DNA of 64,000 nucleotides from an uncultured Chloroflexales bacterium. Lineage in GTDB: Bacteria > Chloroflexota > Chloroflexia > Chloroflexales > Chloroflexaceae. Both the position numbers and the translations under genes were made by a program. Each line of letters opens with the position of its first letter. The stretch's first letter is position 1. Location of the stretch: positions 124,001 through 188,000 of the forward strand of contig CALGUG010000064.1 of the NCBI GenBank assembly GCA_937902315.1. The letters are read 5' to 3'. The notes below the pieces were generated by a model. It saw nothing but the letters and a program-made list of their open reading frames with translations. It did no database searches and was not told the DNA's origin. This document shows positions 18,063 through 26,045 of this stretch, piece by piece.

Positions 18063-18704
18063 ATGGCTGTAGAGCAAAATGTTCATAATCAGACCTTCCA
18101 TGCGCCAGTATCAAACACCGGTATCGATACACGCAAACTGGCGGTCTGGTTCTTCTTGGCATCTGAGATCATCTTCTTCACCGCCCTCATCGGTGGCTCG
18201 TTGCTGCTCCGCCTCAAAACCGGCGATTGGGTAAAACCCGGTGAGATTCTCAACGTTCCGCTAACCAGTCTCAACACCTTCATCCTGATCGTAAGTAGCC
18301 TTACGGTCGTTAATGCTCTTGCAGCGATCGAAGAGGGTGACCAGAAGATGCTGAAGCGCTGGTTGGTTGCTACCGCCGCGTTTGGCATTATCTTCTTAGG
18401 TATTCAGTGTTATGAATACATCAAGCTCTTCAATGAAGGCTTGAGCTTCACTGCTTGTAACGTTGTTCACAACGGCCACGCAATCGATTGTCCGACCTTA
18501 TACGCGACAACCTTCTATATCCAGACTGGTTTCCACGGAACCCACGTTGCGATCGGCGTAATCTGGTTGATCGTTGTCATCATCAAGGCCTTCCGCGGGG
18601 TCTACACGCAACAGCAGCATACGGGCGTCGAGTTGTTTGGTCTGTACTGGCACTTCGTCGACCTCGTTTGGATTATTCTTTTCACTATCGTATATCTGAT
18701 TTGA
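18063..18704 (+). CDS. coxC: Cytochrome c oxidase subunit III
   Basis: 213 residues, the short bacterial form with about five membrane spans. Typical landmarks are KLAVWFFLASEIIFFTALIGGSLLLR in the first span with its conserved glutamate, YIQTGFHGTHVAIGVIWLIV, and the C-terminal ELFGLYWHFVDLVWIILFTIVYL. It stabilises the haem-copper core of the aerobic terminal oxidase in the cytoplasmic membrane. AAGGAT precedes the ATG. The subunit IV gene follows after 10 bp. Subunits I and II are not upstream, where there are 900 bp of noncoding DNA and a LacI gene, so the oxidase operon is split in this genome. Confidence 0.92.
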   Translation: MAVEQNVHNQTFHAPVSNTGIDTRKLAVWFFLASEIIFFTALIGGSLLLRLKTGDWVKPGEILNVPLTSLNTFILIVSSLTVVNALAAIEEGDQKMLKRWLVATAAFGIIFLGIQCYEYIKLFNEGLSFTACNVVHNGHAIDCPTLYATTFYIQTGFHGTHVAIGVIWLIVVIIKAFRGVYTQQQHTGVELFGLYWHFVDLVWIILFTIVYLI

Positions 18705-18714
18705 TGGAGGCGAA

Positions 18715-19041
18715 ATGAGTACAGAACATGCAGCAACTGCAACGCAACACGGTGCCAGCCACGCTGGTCACGGCAAGCGTCCATATATGAAGGTATTCTG
18801 GTCACTGCTCGTCCTGACCATCATTGAAGTGAGCACTCTTTGGATGCCAGAGTCCTGGGGTATCCCCCACTGGATGTTGGGATGCTTCCTGATGGCGCTA
18901 GCATTCGGCAAGGCTAGTCTCGTAGCTGCTTACTATATGCACCTGCGCTACGACCCGCTAGGTCTGAGCGGCATCTTCTTGGCCCCCTTCGGCCTCGCGC
19001 TCTTCTTTGCCGTTATGATGGTGTTCCAACTCTTCTTCTAA
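18715..19041 (+). CDS. Cytochrome c oxidase subunit IV (prokaryotic type)
   Basis: 108 residues. A polar, His-rich N-terminus is followed by three membrane spans, VFWSLLVLTIIEVSTLW, MLGCFLMALAFGKASLVAAYYMHL and IFLAPFGLALFFAVMMVFQLFF. The motif KASLVAAYYMHLRYD in the second span is diagnostic of the COX4_pro/CtaF/CyoD family. GGAGGCGAA stands just before the ATG, which follows the coxC stop by 10 bp. A strong terminator ends the unit at 19069-19105. It is a small accessory subunit of the same oxidase. Confidence 0.92.
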   Translation: MSTEHAATATQHGASHAGHGKRPYMKVFWSLLVLTIIEVSTLWMPESWGIPHWMLGCFLMALAFGKASLVAAYYMHLRYDPLGLSGIFLAPFGLALFFAVMMVFQLFF

Positions 19042-19068
19042 AGCGCATAAACGCAAAAGAGTTTCCGA

Positions 19069-19105
19069 CAGTGATGAGAGGCTTCCTCTCATCACTGTTC
19101 TTTTT
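19069..19105 (+). terminator. Rho-independent terminator of the coxC operon
   Basis: CAGTGATGAGAG (19069-19080) pairs with CTCTCATCACTG (19086-19097) and is followed by TTCTTTTT. Confidence 0.93.
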
Positions 19106-19178
19106 ATCGCTGAAGTCAGCGTGTTATAATAAGCAAACGATTGCCTAATTAAAACGACTAACAGTTGAGGCCGATATT

Positions 19179-20531
19179 ATGATAGAGACAGCCGCTGATG
19201 CTCCTTTTCGGGCGTGGTTTGCAGCACAAGACGATCCGCAAGAACAATACCCCCTTACAGATATTGTCTACTATAGCAAGTCGGGTGGTTTACTGGAAGT
19301 AGAGCACGATATGCATGCCCTGCGCCAACATAGTGCCGACGAATGGAAACGGCTCTTTGAAAAGCGCTGGATGTATACCGCCTGGCCGTATGGCAGCGGT
19401 GTATGGGGCAAAAAAGAATGGGTTTGTCCTATCGTTAGCGACGAAAACATCGTCAGTATGTTTGAAGGTGGCACGAATCTCTTCTGGGCCGAACGTCTCG
19501 GGCGCGAAATCGGCGTCGAGAACTTCTGGATCAAAATGTGCGGCAACTCGCATACTGGCAGCTTCAAAGACCTAGGAATGACCGTGCTGGTAAGCGTAGT
19601 CAAGCAGATGATCGCCGATGGCAAACCGATCCGCGCGATCGCCTGTGCCAGCACAGGTGACACCTCGGCAGCTTTAGCCGCCTACGGTGCCGCCGCTGGC
19701 ATTCCGACCATTGTCTTTTTGCCCAAAGGCAAAGTCAGCACCGCCCAACTTGTTCAGCCGATCGCCCACGGTGCGCTTGTCGTTTCGCTCGATACCGACT
19801 TCGACGGCTGTATGAAGGTGGTACGCGAGATCACCTCTAAGCCCGATAGCGGGATCTATTTGGCTAACTCGCTCAACTCGTTGCGCATGGAAGGCCAAAA
19901 GACCGTCGGCATCGAAATCATTCAGCAATTCGACTGGGAAGTGCCCGACTGGATCATTATTCCGGGCGGCAATTTGGGCAACATTAGCGCGCTTGGACGC
20001 GGCCTCTTGATGATGCGCGACTTGGGCCTGATCAACAAACTGCCCCGTCTGGTCTGCGCACAGGCCGAACACGCCAACCCTCTCTATCGTTCATATCTCA
20101 AAGACTTCCAAAGCTACGAGCCGATCGTCGCCAAATCGACCGCTGCTTCGGCGATTCAGATCGGCGATCCGGTCAGCATCAACCGCGCTATTCGTATCTT
20201 ACGTCAATTCAACGGCATCGTCGAGCAGGCCAGCGAGCAAGAACTGGCCGATGCTGCTGCCCGCGCCGACCGCACCGGCATGTACGCTTGTCCACACACA
20301 GGCGTAGCCCTAGCAGCCAGCTTCAAACTGATCGAACGCGGCATTATCCGCCCCGAAGATCGTGTGGTCGTGATCTCGACCGCCAACGGTTTGAAGTTCA
20401 GCCGCTTTAAGGTCGATTATCACGAAGGCACCCTGCCCCATGTGAGCAGCACCTACGCCAACCCGCCGCTCGAACTGCCGCCCAACGTCGATGCGGTGCG
20501 CCGCGCTATCGAAGAGCGCTTTGGCTCCTAA
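19179..20531 (+). CDS. thrC: Threonine synthase
   Basis: 450 residues, PLP-dependent conversion of O-phosphohomoserine to threonine. The PLP lysine lies in NSHTGSFKDLGM (Lys130), preceded by FEGGTNLFWAERLG. The phosphate-binding glycine-rich loop is IIPGGNLGNISALGRG, and the C-terminal PLP-ring segment reads VVISTANGLKFSRFK. Substrate-side signatures such as ACASTGDTSAALAAYGAAAGI and the catalytic-domain AQAEHANPLYRSY are in place. The length and long N-terminal extension match the longer of the two common bacterial forms. A TATAAT lies at 19125-19130. It is single-gene, bounded by the coxC terminator and the hairpin at 20546-20584. Confidence 0.93.
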   Translation: MIETAADAPFRAWFAAQDDPQEQYPLTDIVYYSKSGGLLEVEHDMHALRQHSADEWKRLFEKRWMYTAWPYGSGVWGKKEWVCPIVSDENIVSMFEGGTNLFWAERLGREIGVENFWIKMCGNSHTGSFKDLGMTVLVSVVKQMIADGKPIRAIACASTGDTSAALAAYGAAAGIPTIVFLPKGKVSTAQLVQPIAHGALVVSLDTDFDGCMKVVREITSKPDSGIYLANSLNSLRMEGQKTVGIEIIQQFDWEVPDWIIIPGGNLGNISALGRGLLMMRDLGLINKLPRLVCAQAEHANPLYRSYLKDFQSYEPIVAKSTAASAIQIGDPVSINRAIRILRQFNGIVEQASEQELADAAARADRTGMYACPHTGVALAASFKLIERGIIRPEDRVVVISTANGLKFSRFKVDYHEGTLPHVSSTYANPPLELPPNVDAVRRAIEERFGS

Positions 20532-20545
20532 ACGAGACACGCTGG

Positions 20546-20584
20546 TTCAGATGCTTGGGGTGCGTTCTACTCCAAGCATCTGAA
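20546..20584 (+). terminator. Hairpin after thrC, no T-run
   Basis: TTCAGATGCTTGG (20546-20558) pairs perfectly with CCAAGCATCTGAA (20572-20584), 15 bp after the thrC stop. Confidence 0.6.
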
Positions 20585-20624
20585 AAGCCTATGCACACAG
20601 CTTAGGCATTCTGAGGCCCAATCT

Positions 20625-21206
20625 ATGATGAAGTCCCTATCGCCCTCTTGGAATAGCTGCCTCCATTATCTCGCTATTCTCTTAACCAGTTGCCTCTGCA
20701 TTACCCTGCTAAGCGCCTGTAGCGAACATACAGACGATATTCTGGCGGCCAGCCCAGGAAGCAGCACGCCCCAAGACGTCGTTGAAGGCTTTTTTGAAGA
20801 TTTCAACCAAGCCCTGAAAGAGATGCCCGAAAGCGATTCGGTCCGTCGTCGTTATTGGGCTGACCGTCTAGCTGGCTACTTCGCCCCCAACGAGCGGGTC
20901 GACCAACGCGACGCGCTGGCCATGGCGCTCTACACCTACGCTATGGGCAGCCAACAACTCGCCGAAAACGAAAAGCTCCAATTCGATATCACCTTTAGCT
21001 CGCTTGAACTGCTGCAATCACAGGCCGACGCCGCCCAAGTGCGCTTGGTCGAAGGCATGATCCGTCTACGAATTATGCGTGTCGACGGCGAATCAGAGAT
21101 TCCGGTGCGTATCGACGAACGCCCGCTGGGCGAAACGATCGGCAAACCCGACGGCATCATCCCTCTGGTGCGCGTCAATGGGCGCTGGTTTCTTAGCGAA
21201 GGCTAA
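20625..21206 (+). CDS. Conserved-looking lipoprotein of unknown function
   Basis: 193 residues. A hydrophobic signal stretch (LAILLTSCLCITLLSAC) ends in a lipobox, LSAC at about 29-32, so the protein should be a lipoprotein at the outer face of the membrane. The mature part starts with a Ser/Thr linker and TPQDVVEGFFEDFNQALKEM. It continues as a mixed alpha/beta domain ending in IIPLVRVNGRWFLSEG, reminiscent of NTF2-like or DUF4878-type lipoproteins (TPxxVVxxFxxA, then VxxxGxWKI), although this is only a resemblance. A hairpin at 21313-21354 follows at some distance. Confidence 0.7.
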   Translation: MMKSLSPSWNSCLHYLAILLTSCLCITLLSACSEHTDDILAASPGSSTPQDVVEGFFEDFNQALKEMPESDSVRRRYWADRLAGYFAPNERVDQRDALAMALYTYAMGSQQLAENEKLQFDITFSSLELLQSQADAAQVRLVEGMIRLRIMRVDGESEIPVRIDERPLGETIGKPDGIIPLVRVNGRWFLSEG

Positions 21207-21312
21207 GCACACCCCACCACCCAACAACGCTCCCACATAACCAACTCGTTTATCCCAAAACCGCCTAAAGAGCTGTAGGCTCGTAACCCAAGAAGATAAC
21301 AAACCTTCAAAA

Positions 21313-21354
21313 ATTGAGAGAGCTGTGATGCCATCATGCGATAGCTCTCTCAAT
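21313..21354 (+). terminator. Hairpin downstream of the lipoprotein gene
   Basis: ATTGAGAGAGCT (21313-21324) pairs with AGCTCTCTCAAT (21343-21354). There is no T-run. It directly precedes a remnant of repeat B. Confidence 0.5.
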
Positions 21355-21391
21355 TCTGCCCAAGGCCAACAACCCTTCGGATTTGGTATAA
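21355..21391 (+). repeat. Repeat B remnant (right end)
   Basis: TCTGCCCAAGGCCAACAAC followed by CGGATTTGGTATAA matches the right third of the MITE-like repeat. No matching left end is recognisable. Confidence 0.6.
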
Positions 21392-21433
21392 CCCCGGGTC
21401 GAGAATGCTTGTTGAGGCTAGCACAAGCTCGCT

Positions 21434-21473
21434 CCCTTCTCCCGCAATGCGGGAGAAGGGCCGGGGATGAGGG
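21434..21473 (+). repeat. Dispersed hairpin repeat C, copy 2
   Basis: CCCTTCTCCCGC (21434-21445), AAT, GCGGGAGAAGGG (21449-21460), then CCGGGGATGAGGG. It is joined to an A core 15 bp later. Confidence 0.88.
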
Positions 21474-21487
21474 CTACCAGCCCATCT

Positions 21488-21508
21488 GATAGCCGTAGGC
21501 GGACGCGG
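21488..21508 (-). repeat. Dispersed repeat A, core copy 5
   Basis: TGATAGCCGTAGGCGGACGCG, followed by GGTCTCTTTGGGGTAAAGACC, whose ends pair around the central GGGG. Confidence 0.85.
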
Positions 21509-21849
21509 TTAAGGTCTCTTTGGGGTAAAGACCTCAACGCAAGAACGATACATGTAGCAAACAAAGGCGGTATAAAACGAGCAGAATCGCGAAACAGGTG
21601 AGGAATGGCTCTGGCGTAGGCGAAACAGTGCCTCATATTGAGTTATGCAAACAGATGTAGCAAGCCATGTGGGGAAACGCCTATAAACATGCTACAATAC
21701 AAACCACAAGGCATATCTCACACTCGTGTGAATATGAGATCGCCGTTCTTCTCTATTGTGCTGCTATGCAAACCGTTTCAATAAGCAAGTGAGTGGCCCA
21801 AACGAAGCATTCCGTAATCTCGCACCCCACACAAACCATGTAAACTATT

Positions 21850-23289
21850 ATGGCACACCATGCTCCTCAAACGATAGAATCGAATAAGGAACGCAAAGCA
21901 AAAGAGCGAGCAAACGCCTTACACCAAGCTCGTTGTCAAGAGCTGCAACGGCTCGACTGCTTCCGGCATGTCCCTATCGAAGAGATTCAGCGCCTAGCCG
22001 ATCAGGTCACGTTTCGGGCTTTTGCGCTTGGCAGCACCCTGCTCAACGAGCAGCAGTTTGGCGAATTTGTTTACATCATTCTGAAAGGCCAAGTTCGCGT
22101 GACCTTGCACGACCGCGACGGGCGCGAAGTTCAGTTAGAAGTGTTGGGGCGGGGCGACTGCATCGGCGAAAGTCCACTCTTTGGCGATCAATTCCGGCGC
22201 ATTACAGCGACCATCGAGCAGCCAAGCCAACTGCTTCAGATTCCACTGTCCAACCTGCGCGAGCTGCTGAAACATTCGCCTCAGCTCAACGAAGTGCTGC
22301 ATCGCCTCTTCCGCTACCGTCTTTCACTCACCACGCTAGGACGCATTCCGCTCTTCAACAAGCTCACCCAAGTCGATCGTATCTGGATGCTGAGCCTGTT
22401 GCAATCGGTTCACTACGAGCGCGGCGCTGTGGTAGTCGAAGAAGGGACGCAAGGCAATGCGCTCTATCTGATCGAAGGCGGCCAAGCCATCGTCGAGCGC
22501 CAAAACCGGCCCATCGCCTATCTCGATGAGGGCAACTTCTTTGGCGAGATGTCGCTGTTAGAGCAGAAACCGCATAGCGCGACCGTTCGCGCCCTCACAC
22601 CGCTCAGCATACTGCTGCTGCCCGCCGAAGGCCTAGAAGAGCTGCTCAAGCGCAACCCAACCATCGACAAGAGCCTCAAAGCGACCATCAACGAGCGTCG
22701 AGCAACAACCTCGCATATGATGAGCGATCAAGAGCGCAGCCAAGAGCTGACCGCAGCTATGGAGAACGGCCTGTTGCGCGGATCAACCCTTTTTGTGCGC
22801 GATCCATCGCTCTGCCCGCCCGACTGCCGAATCTGCGAACAAGCCTGCGCCAATCGTTTCGGGCAAACCCGTCTCCATCTCAACGGCACACCGATCGGCC
22901 AACTCGATGCCGTAACGGTTTGTCATCAATGTCGTTTCGGCGCAGAATGCATCGAAGCCTGCCCCGAGAACGCGCTGGTTTGGGATGAACGCGGGGTTTT
23001 GATCGTGAACGATCAGTGTACAGGCTGCGGCGAATGTGTCGAGGCTTGTCCCTACGACGCGGTTGACCTCTTTCAACCGAAGCAGGCGCGCCGTAATCCG
23101 TTGCTTCAATTACTCGATGCTATGCAGCAGCGCAATTCGTTTGAGCTTATCAAGCTCGAGCCGCTCAACACCGAGCCGCGCGCCAACAAATGCGATCTCT
23201 GCCATGGCCACAACGATATGGCGTGTCTCTCGGCCTGCCCTACCGGCTCGCTCCGCCTTATTCCTGTCGAAGAGCTCTTTCCGCTCTAG
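21850..23289 (+). CDS. Two cyclic-nucleotide-binding domains fused to a four-cluster ferredoxin domain
   Basis: 479 residues. Residues about 36-150 and 165-275 are CNB/CRP-like beta-barrels (LLNEQQFGEFVYIILKGQVRV, GDCIGESPLFG; VVEEGTQGNALYLIEGGQAIV, FFGEMSLLEQKPHSATV). The phosphate-cassette arginine of PRSAT is His in the second domain. Residues 322-464 hold four cysteine groups: C322/326/329/333, C358/361/367/371, C390/393/396/400 and C448/451/459/463, arranged as in DmsB/HybA-type electron-transfer subunits with room for four [4Fe-4S] clusters. No HTH or membrane span is seen. The protein could be an electron-transfer module controlled by a nucleotide, or a redox-responsive sensor. No partner oxidoreductase is adjacent. 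Confidence 0.85.
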   Translation: MAHHAPQTIESNKERKAKERANALHQARCQELQRLDCFRHVPIEEIQRLADQVTFRAFALGSTLLNEQQFGEFVYIILKGQVRVTLHDRDGREVQLEVLGRGDCIGESPLFGDQFRRITATIEQPSQLLQIPLSNLRELLKHSPQLNEVLHRLFRYRLSLTTLGRIPLFNKLTQVDRIWMLSLLQSVHYERGAVVVEEGTQGNALYLIEGGQAIVERQNRPIAYLDEGNFFGEMSLLEQKPHSATVRALTPLSILLLPAEGLEELLKRNPTIDKSLKATINERRATTSHMMSDQERSQELTAAMENGLLRGSTLFVRDPSLCPPDCRICEQACANRFGQTRLHLNGTPIGQLDAVTVCHQCRFGAECIEACPENALVWDERGVLIVNDQCTGCGECVEACPYDAVDLFQPKQARRNPLLQLLDAMQQRNSFELIKLEPLNTEPRANKCDLCHGHNDMACLSACPTGSLRLIPVEELFPL

Positions 23290-23382
23290 CGCCTAACGCT
23301 TCCTTGCACCCTCAAAGGCGGCGGAAAGGTCTTGGTGCATCGCTGCGGCGGAAAGGTCTCTTCCCTTGCATGCGTTCCTTGG

Positions 23383-23404
23383 CGCGTCCGCCTTCGGCTA
23401 CCAA
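23383..23404 (+). repeat. Dispersed repeat A, core copy 6
   Basis: CGCGTCCGCCTTCGGCTACC followed by AA. To its left GGCGGAAAGGTCT occurs twice in 40 bp (about 23321 and 23348). Confidence 0.85.
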
Positions 23405-23577
23405 ATCGCCGCCCATCCATTCGATCCTGCGAGCTTGTCGCTGCCTTCGTTGCGACCTGCCGGGTGCAAGCACCCAGCAGTGTCAAACGCTGTCTTTCGC
23501 TGCCAAGCAACCACTGATTCCAAATTCGCTCATAGATGTGCGTCCTCGCAACACGGGCAAACGAAAGCTAAAAAACA

Positions 23578-23597
23578 GCCCTCCCGAACGGGAGGGC
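23578..23597 (-). terminator. Rho-independent terminator of the peptide transporter operon
   Basis: GCCCTCCCG (23578-23586) pairs with CGGGAGGGC (23589-23597). On the minus strand it runs into TGTTTTTT, 26 bp after the stop at 23624. Confidence 0.9.
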
Positions 23598-23623
23598 CTT
23601 GTCTGTTTCAAGGAACGCATCGT

Positions 23624-24598
23624 TTAAGTATCACGCGGGTCGAGCGCATCGCGCAGACCATCGCCCAAAAAGGTGAAGGCCACCGTCAACATCGCCACAC
23701 ACAAGGCCGGGAAGAGGATCATCCAGGGGTTCGAGTTGATGTTGGTGTAACCGTCTTGCAGCATCACACCCCAACTGGTGGGTAGCGGATTGTTCGGATC
23801 GACCGAAGGGCGCATACCAACACCCAAGAAGGTCAGAGTCGCTTCCGAAATAGCGTAGCCCGGAATAGCGAACGCGATCGATACAATAATCGGCGCTAGC
23901 GTATTGGGGAAGATGTGGCTGAACAGGATCTTCCAGATCGGCACACCCAAGGCGCGGGCTGCTTCGATGAACTCTTTCTCTTTGAGCGATAGCACTTGAC
24001 CACGCACCAAACGCGCCAAGCCGACCCAGCCTGTCAACGACAAAGCAAAGAAGATCAAAAAGAGGCCGTTGAAGACCGAGCCAAACCAAGTATCGCGGAA
24101 GGCAGTGGTCACAATGATCACAAACAGCAGGTCTGGGAAGGCGTAGACGATCTCGGTGAAACGCATCAAAAGGTTATCGATTGGCCCACCCATGTAACCC
24201 GAAATCAAACCAATCGTGATACCGATCACCGATGTAATGATCACTGGCACGATACCCACAACCAAAGAAACACGCGAGCCATAGATCAGCTGCGAAAAGA
24301 TATCACGACCGATGGCATCTGTACCTAAGATATGTTCGGGTTTGCCAGTACGGCTCGGGTTACTATCGGTAATCCACATCGGCAAACGCAAGCTGTTCTG
24401 TGAGGTCTGCGTTACCGGATTATGAGGCGCTAAGACAGGAGCAAAAATCGCTACCAGCACAAGGAAGAGAATGATACCAATCGAGAACATCGCTGCTTTA
24501 TTTCGCAGCAAACGACGCATCGCATCGCCCCACAAAGAGCGCTCTTGTCGTTTTGTTGTCTCTGCTACACTGTGTGAAACGGATGCAGTTGTTGCCAT
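23624..24598 (-). CDS. ABC peptide transporter permease, OppC/DppC-type
   Basis: 324 residues with the OppC N-terminal segment (RLLRNKAAMFSIGIILFLVLVAIFAPVLAPHNP) and six spans. HILGTDAIGRDIFSQLIYGSRVSL is the signature just before the permease core. The EAA loop that contacts the ATPase is EFIEAARALGVPIWKILFSHIFPNTLAPI. The end, GDGLRDALDPRDT, is the usual C-terminus of the family. It forms the membrane pore with the OppB-type protein encoded 9 bp upstream. The ATPase genes OppD and OppF are not in this window. Confidence 0.93.
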   Translation of the reverse strand: MATTASVSHSVAETTKRQERSLWGDAMRRLLRNKAAMFSIGIILFLVLVAIFAPVLAPHNPVTQTSQNSLRLPMWITDSNPSRTGKPEHILGTDAIGRDIFSQLIYGSRVSLVVGIVPVIITSVIGITIGLISGYMGGPIDNLLMRFTEIVYAFPDLLFVIIVTTAFRDTWFGSVFNGLFLIFFALSLTGWVGLARLVRGQVLSLKEKEFIEAARALGVPIWKILFSHIFPNTLAPIIVSIAFAIPGYAISEATLTFLGVGMRPSVDPNNPLPTSWGVMLQDGYTNINSNPWMILFPALCVAMLTVAFTFLGDGLRDALDPRDT

Positions 24599-24607
24599 TA
24601 CACGCCT

Positions 24608-25624
24608 CTATTTCAAGCTAATGCGTGGGTCGATCACGCCATAGAGAACATCAACAATGAGGGTGCAGATCACCAAAATGAAGGTATAGATCAAAGCACC
24701 ACCCAAAATCATAGAGTAGTCTCGTTTGCCAATCGACTCTACCAAGAGCCCACCCATGCCGGGCACATTAAAGACACGCTCAATAAAGAGCGTACCGGTG
24801 ATCACGCTTGCTACCATAGGGCCCAACACAGTGACGATCGGCAACAACGCATTGCGCAAAATATGGCGAATAATGATTATTCGCTCGCGCAGACCTTTAG
24901 CATTGGCTGTACGAACAAAATCTTGGCGTTTTACCTCCAAGACGCTATTACGCACCAGACGTGTTAAAAAGGCGATCATGCCGATGGCAAGTGCCAGTGT
25001 GGGCAAGATCCAAGGCTGGATCGGTTTATCCCAATCGGGACGAACCGGCACAAGGCCTAGCCACGAGGCAAACAGAATCACCAAGAGCAGACCTAAAATC
25101 AAGGATGGCACTCCTGCAAGTGTGGTCGAGAAGGCCAACACAAGATAATCGATCCAGCTGTTTTGGCGCAGAGCCGCTGTTACACCCAGAGGAATAGCAA
25201 CTAATAGAGCAAGGACAACAGCTTGAATACCAAGACGAGCTGAATAATAAAATTTACTAGGCTTGCTTCCATTACTACTAAAAATAGCGTCTTGCACAGT
25301 GCGCGAGCCACGCGATGCGTAAGTCGGACCAAAGTTGCCACACATCGCGCCACAAACAAATGTGCGAGACGTTACCCCGGTCTTAGGATCAGTGTTGGTT
25401 TCAATATCAAAAAACATATAGCGCGTAAACTGGCGCCATAGCGGTAGGTCAAGCCCAAATTGCTTCTGCAAACGCTGAACAGCGCCCGCCGAAAGGCCTG
25501 GCCGCGAAGGATCGGTATCAAACGGTCCGCCCGGCGTAGCACGCGAGATAATAAACGTGATCAGACCGACTGATACTAGTACTGGTATACACCACAATAT
25601 ACGACGAAGGATATAGGTTCCCAT
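24608..25624 (-). CDS. ABC peptide transporter permease, OppB/DppB-type
   Basis: 338 residues. MGTYILRRILWCIPVLVSVGLITFIISRATPGGPFD is the standard OppB beginning, followed by LQKQFGLDLPLWRQFTRYMF. The periplasmic loop between spans 1 and 2 is longer than usual and includes FVCGAMCGNFGPTY with two cysteines, found in some relatives as a G-D-x-G-x-S/Y element. The EAA loop is DFVRTANAKGLRERIIIIRHILRNALLPIVT. GAGG lies upstream of the ATG. The binding-protein gene is 420 bp upstream and the OppC-type gene follows directly. Confidence 0.93.
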   Translation of the reverse strand: MGTYILRRILWCIPVLVSVGLITFIISRATPGGPFDTDPSRPGLSAGAVQRLQKQFGLDLPLWRQFTRYMFFDIETNTDPKTGVTSRTFVCGAMCGNFGPTYASRGSRTVQDAIFSSNGSKPSKFYYSARLGIQAVVLALLVAIPLGVTAALRQNSWIDYLVLAFSTTLAGVPSLILGLLLVILFASWLGLVPVRPDWDKPIQPWILPTLALAIGMIAFLTRLVRNSVLEVKRQDFVRTANAKGLRERIIIIRHILRNALLPIVTVLGPMVASVITGTLFIERVFNVPGMGGLLVESIGKRDYSMILGGALIYTFILVICTLIVDVLYGVIDPRISLK

Positions 25625-26045
25625 TATTCAGCCTCACCCATTGTGAGATGATAGAATGGTCTGCGATCCTAAGCTACACGCTCATTTCGCAGCTCTGGAA
25701 GGATCGAAAACTCTTTATCGCTCACAACTTTGATCTAAAACGTATACCTATGGTTGGAACTTAAATAGCGTTTTTGTTTACAAGATGTTGAGAACTGAAA
25801 GGTTGTACAACGATCGCAAACGCTTCCGATCTCTTCCTCACAAAACGCACTATCGATCCAAAACAGCACTCAATTCAATTATTAGATCTAGTTTACCTCA
25901 TAATGAGGATTCGTTAAATAGCTTTTTTGTATCAATATTGTTTGTGCGCTTGTAAGGAATATTTTCGAACCCTTAAAACATTTTTGCTTGGTATGACAAT
26001 GGGAGAGAGTACCGAAATACTCTCTCCCATTCGCCTATCTATGCC
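25625..26045 (-). other. Gap between peptide-binding protein and permease genes
   Basis: 421 bp without a gene. It contains the inverted repeat 25998-26031 just after the binding-protein stop and an AT-rich remainder that probably carries a promoter for the permeases. Confidence 0.4.
25998..26031 (-). terminator. Hairpin after the peptide-binding protein gene, no T-run
   Basis: AATGGGAGAGAGTA (25998-26011) pairs perfectly with TACTCTCTCCCATT (26018-26031). It probably lets the binding protein be made in excess over the permeases. Confidence 0.65.
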
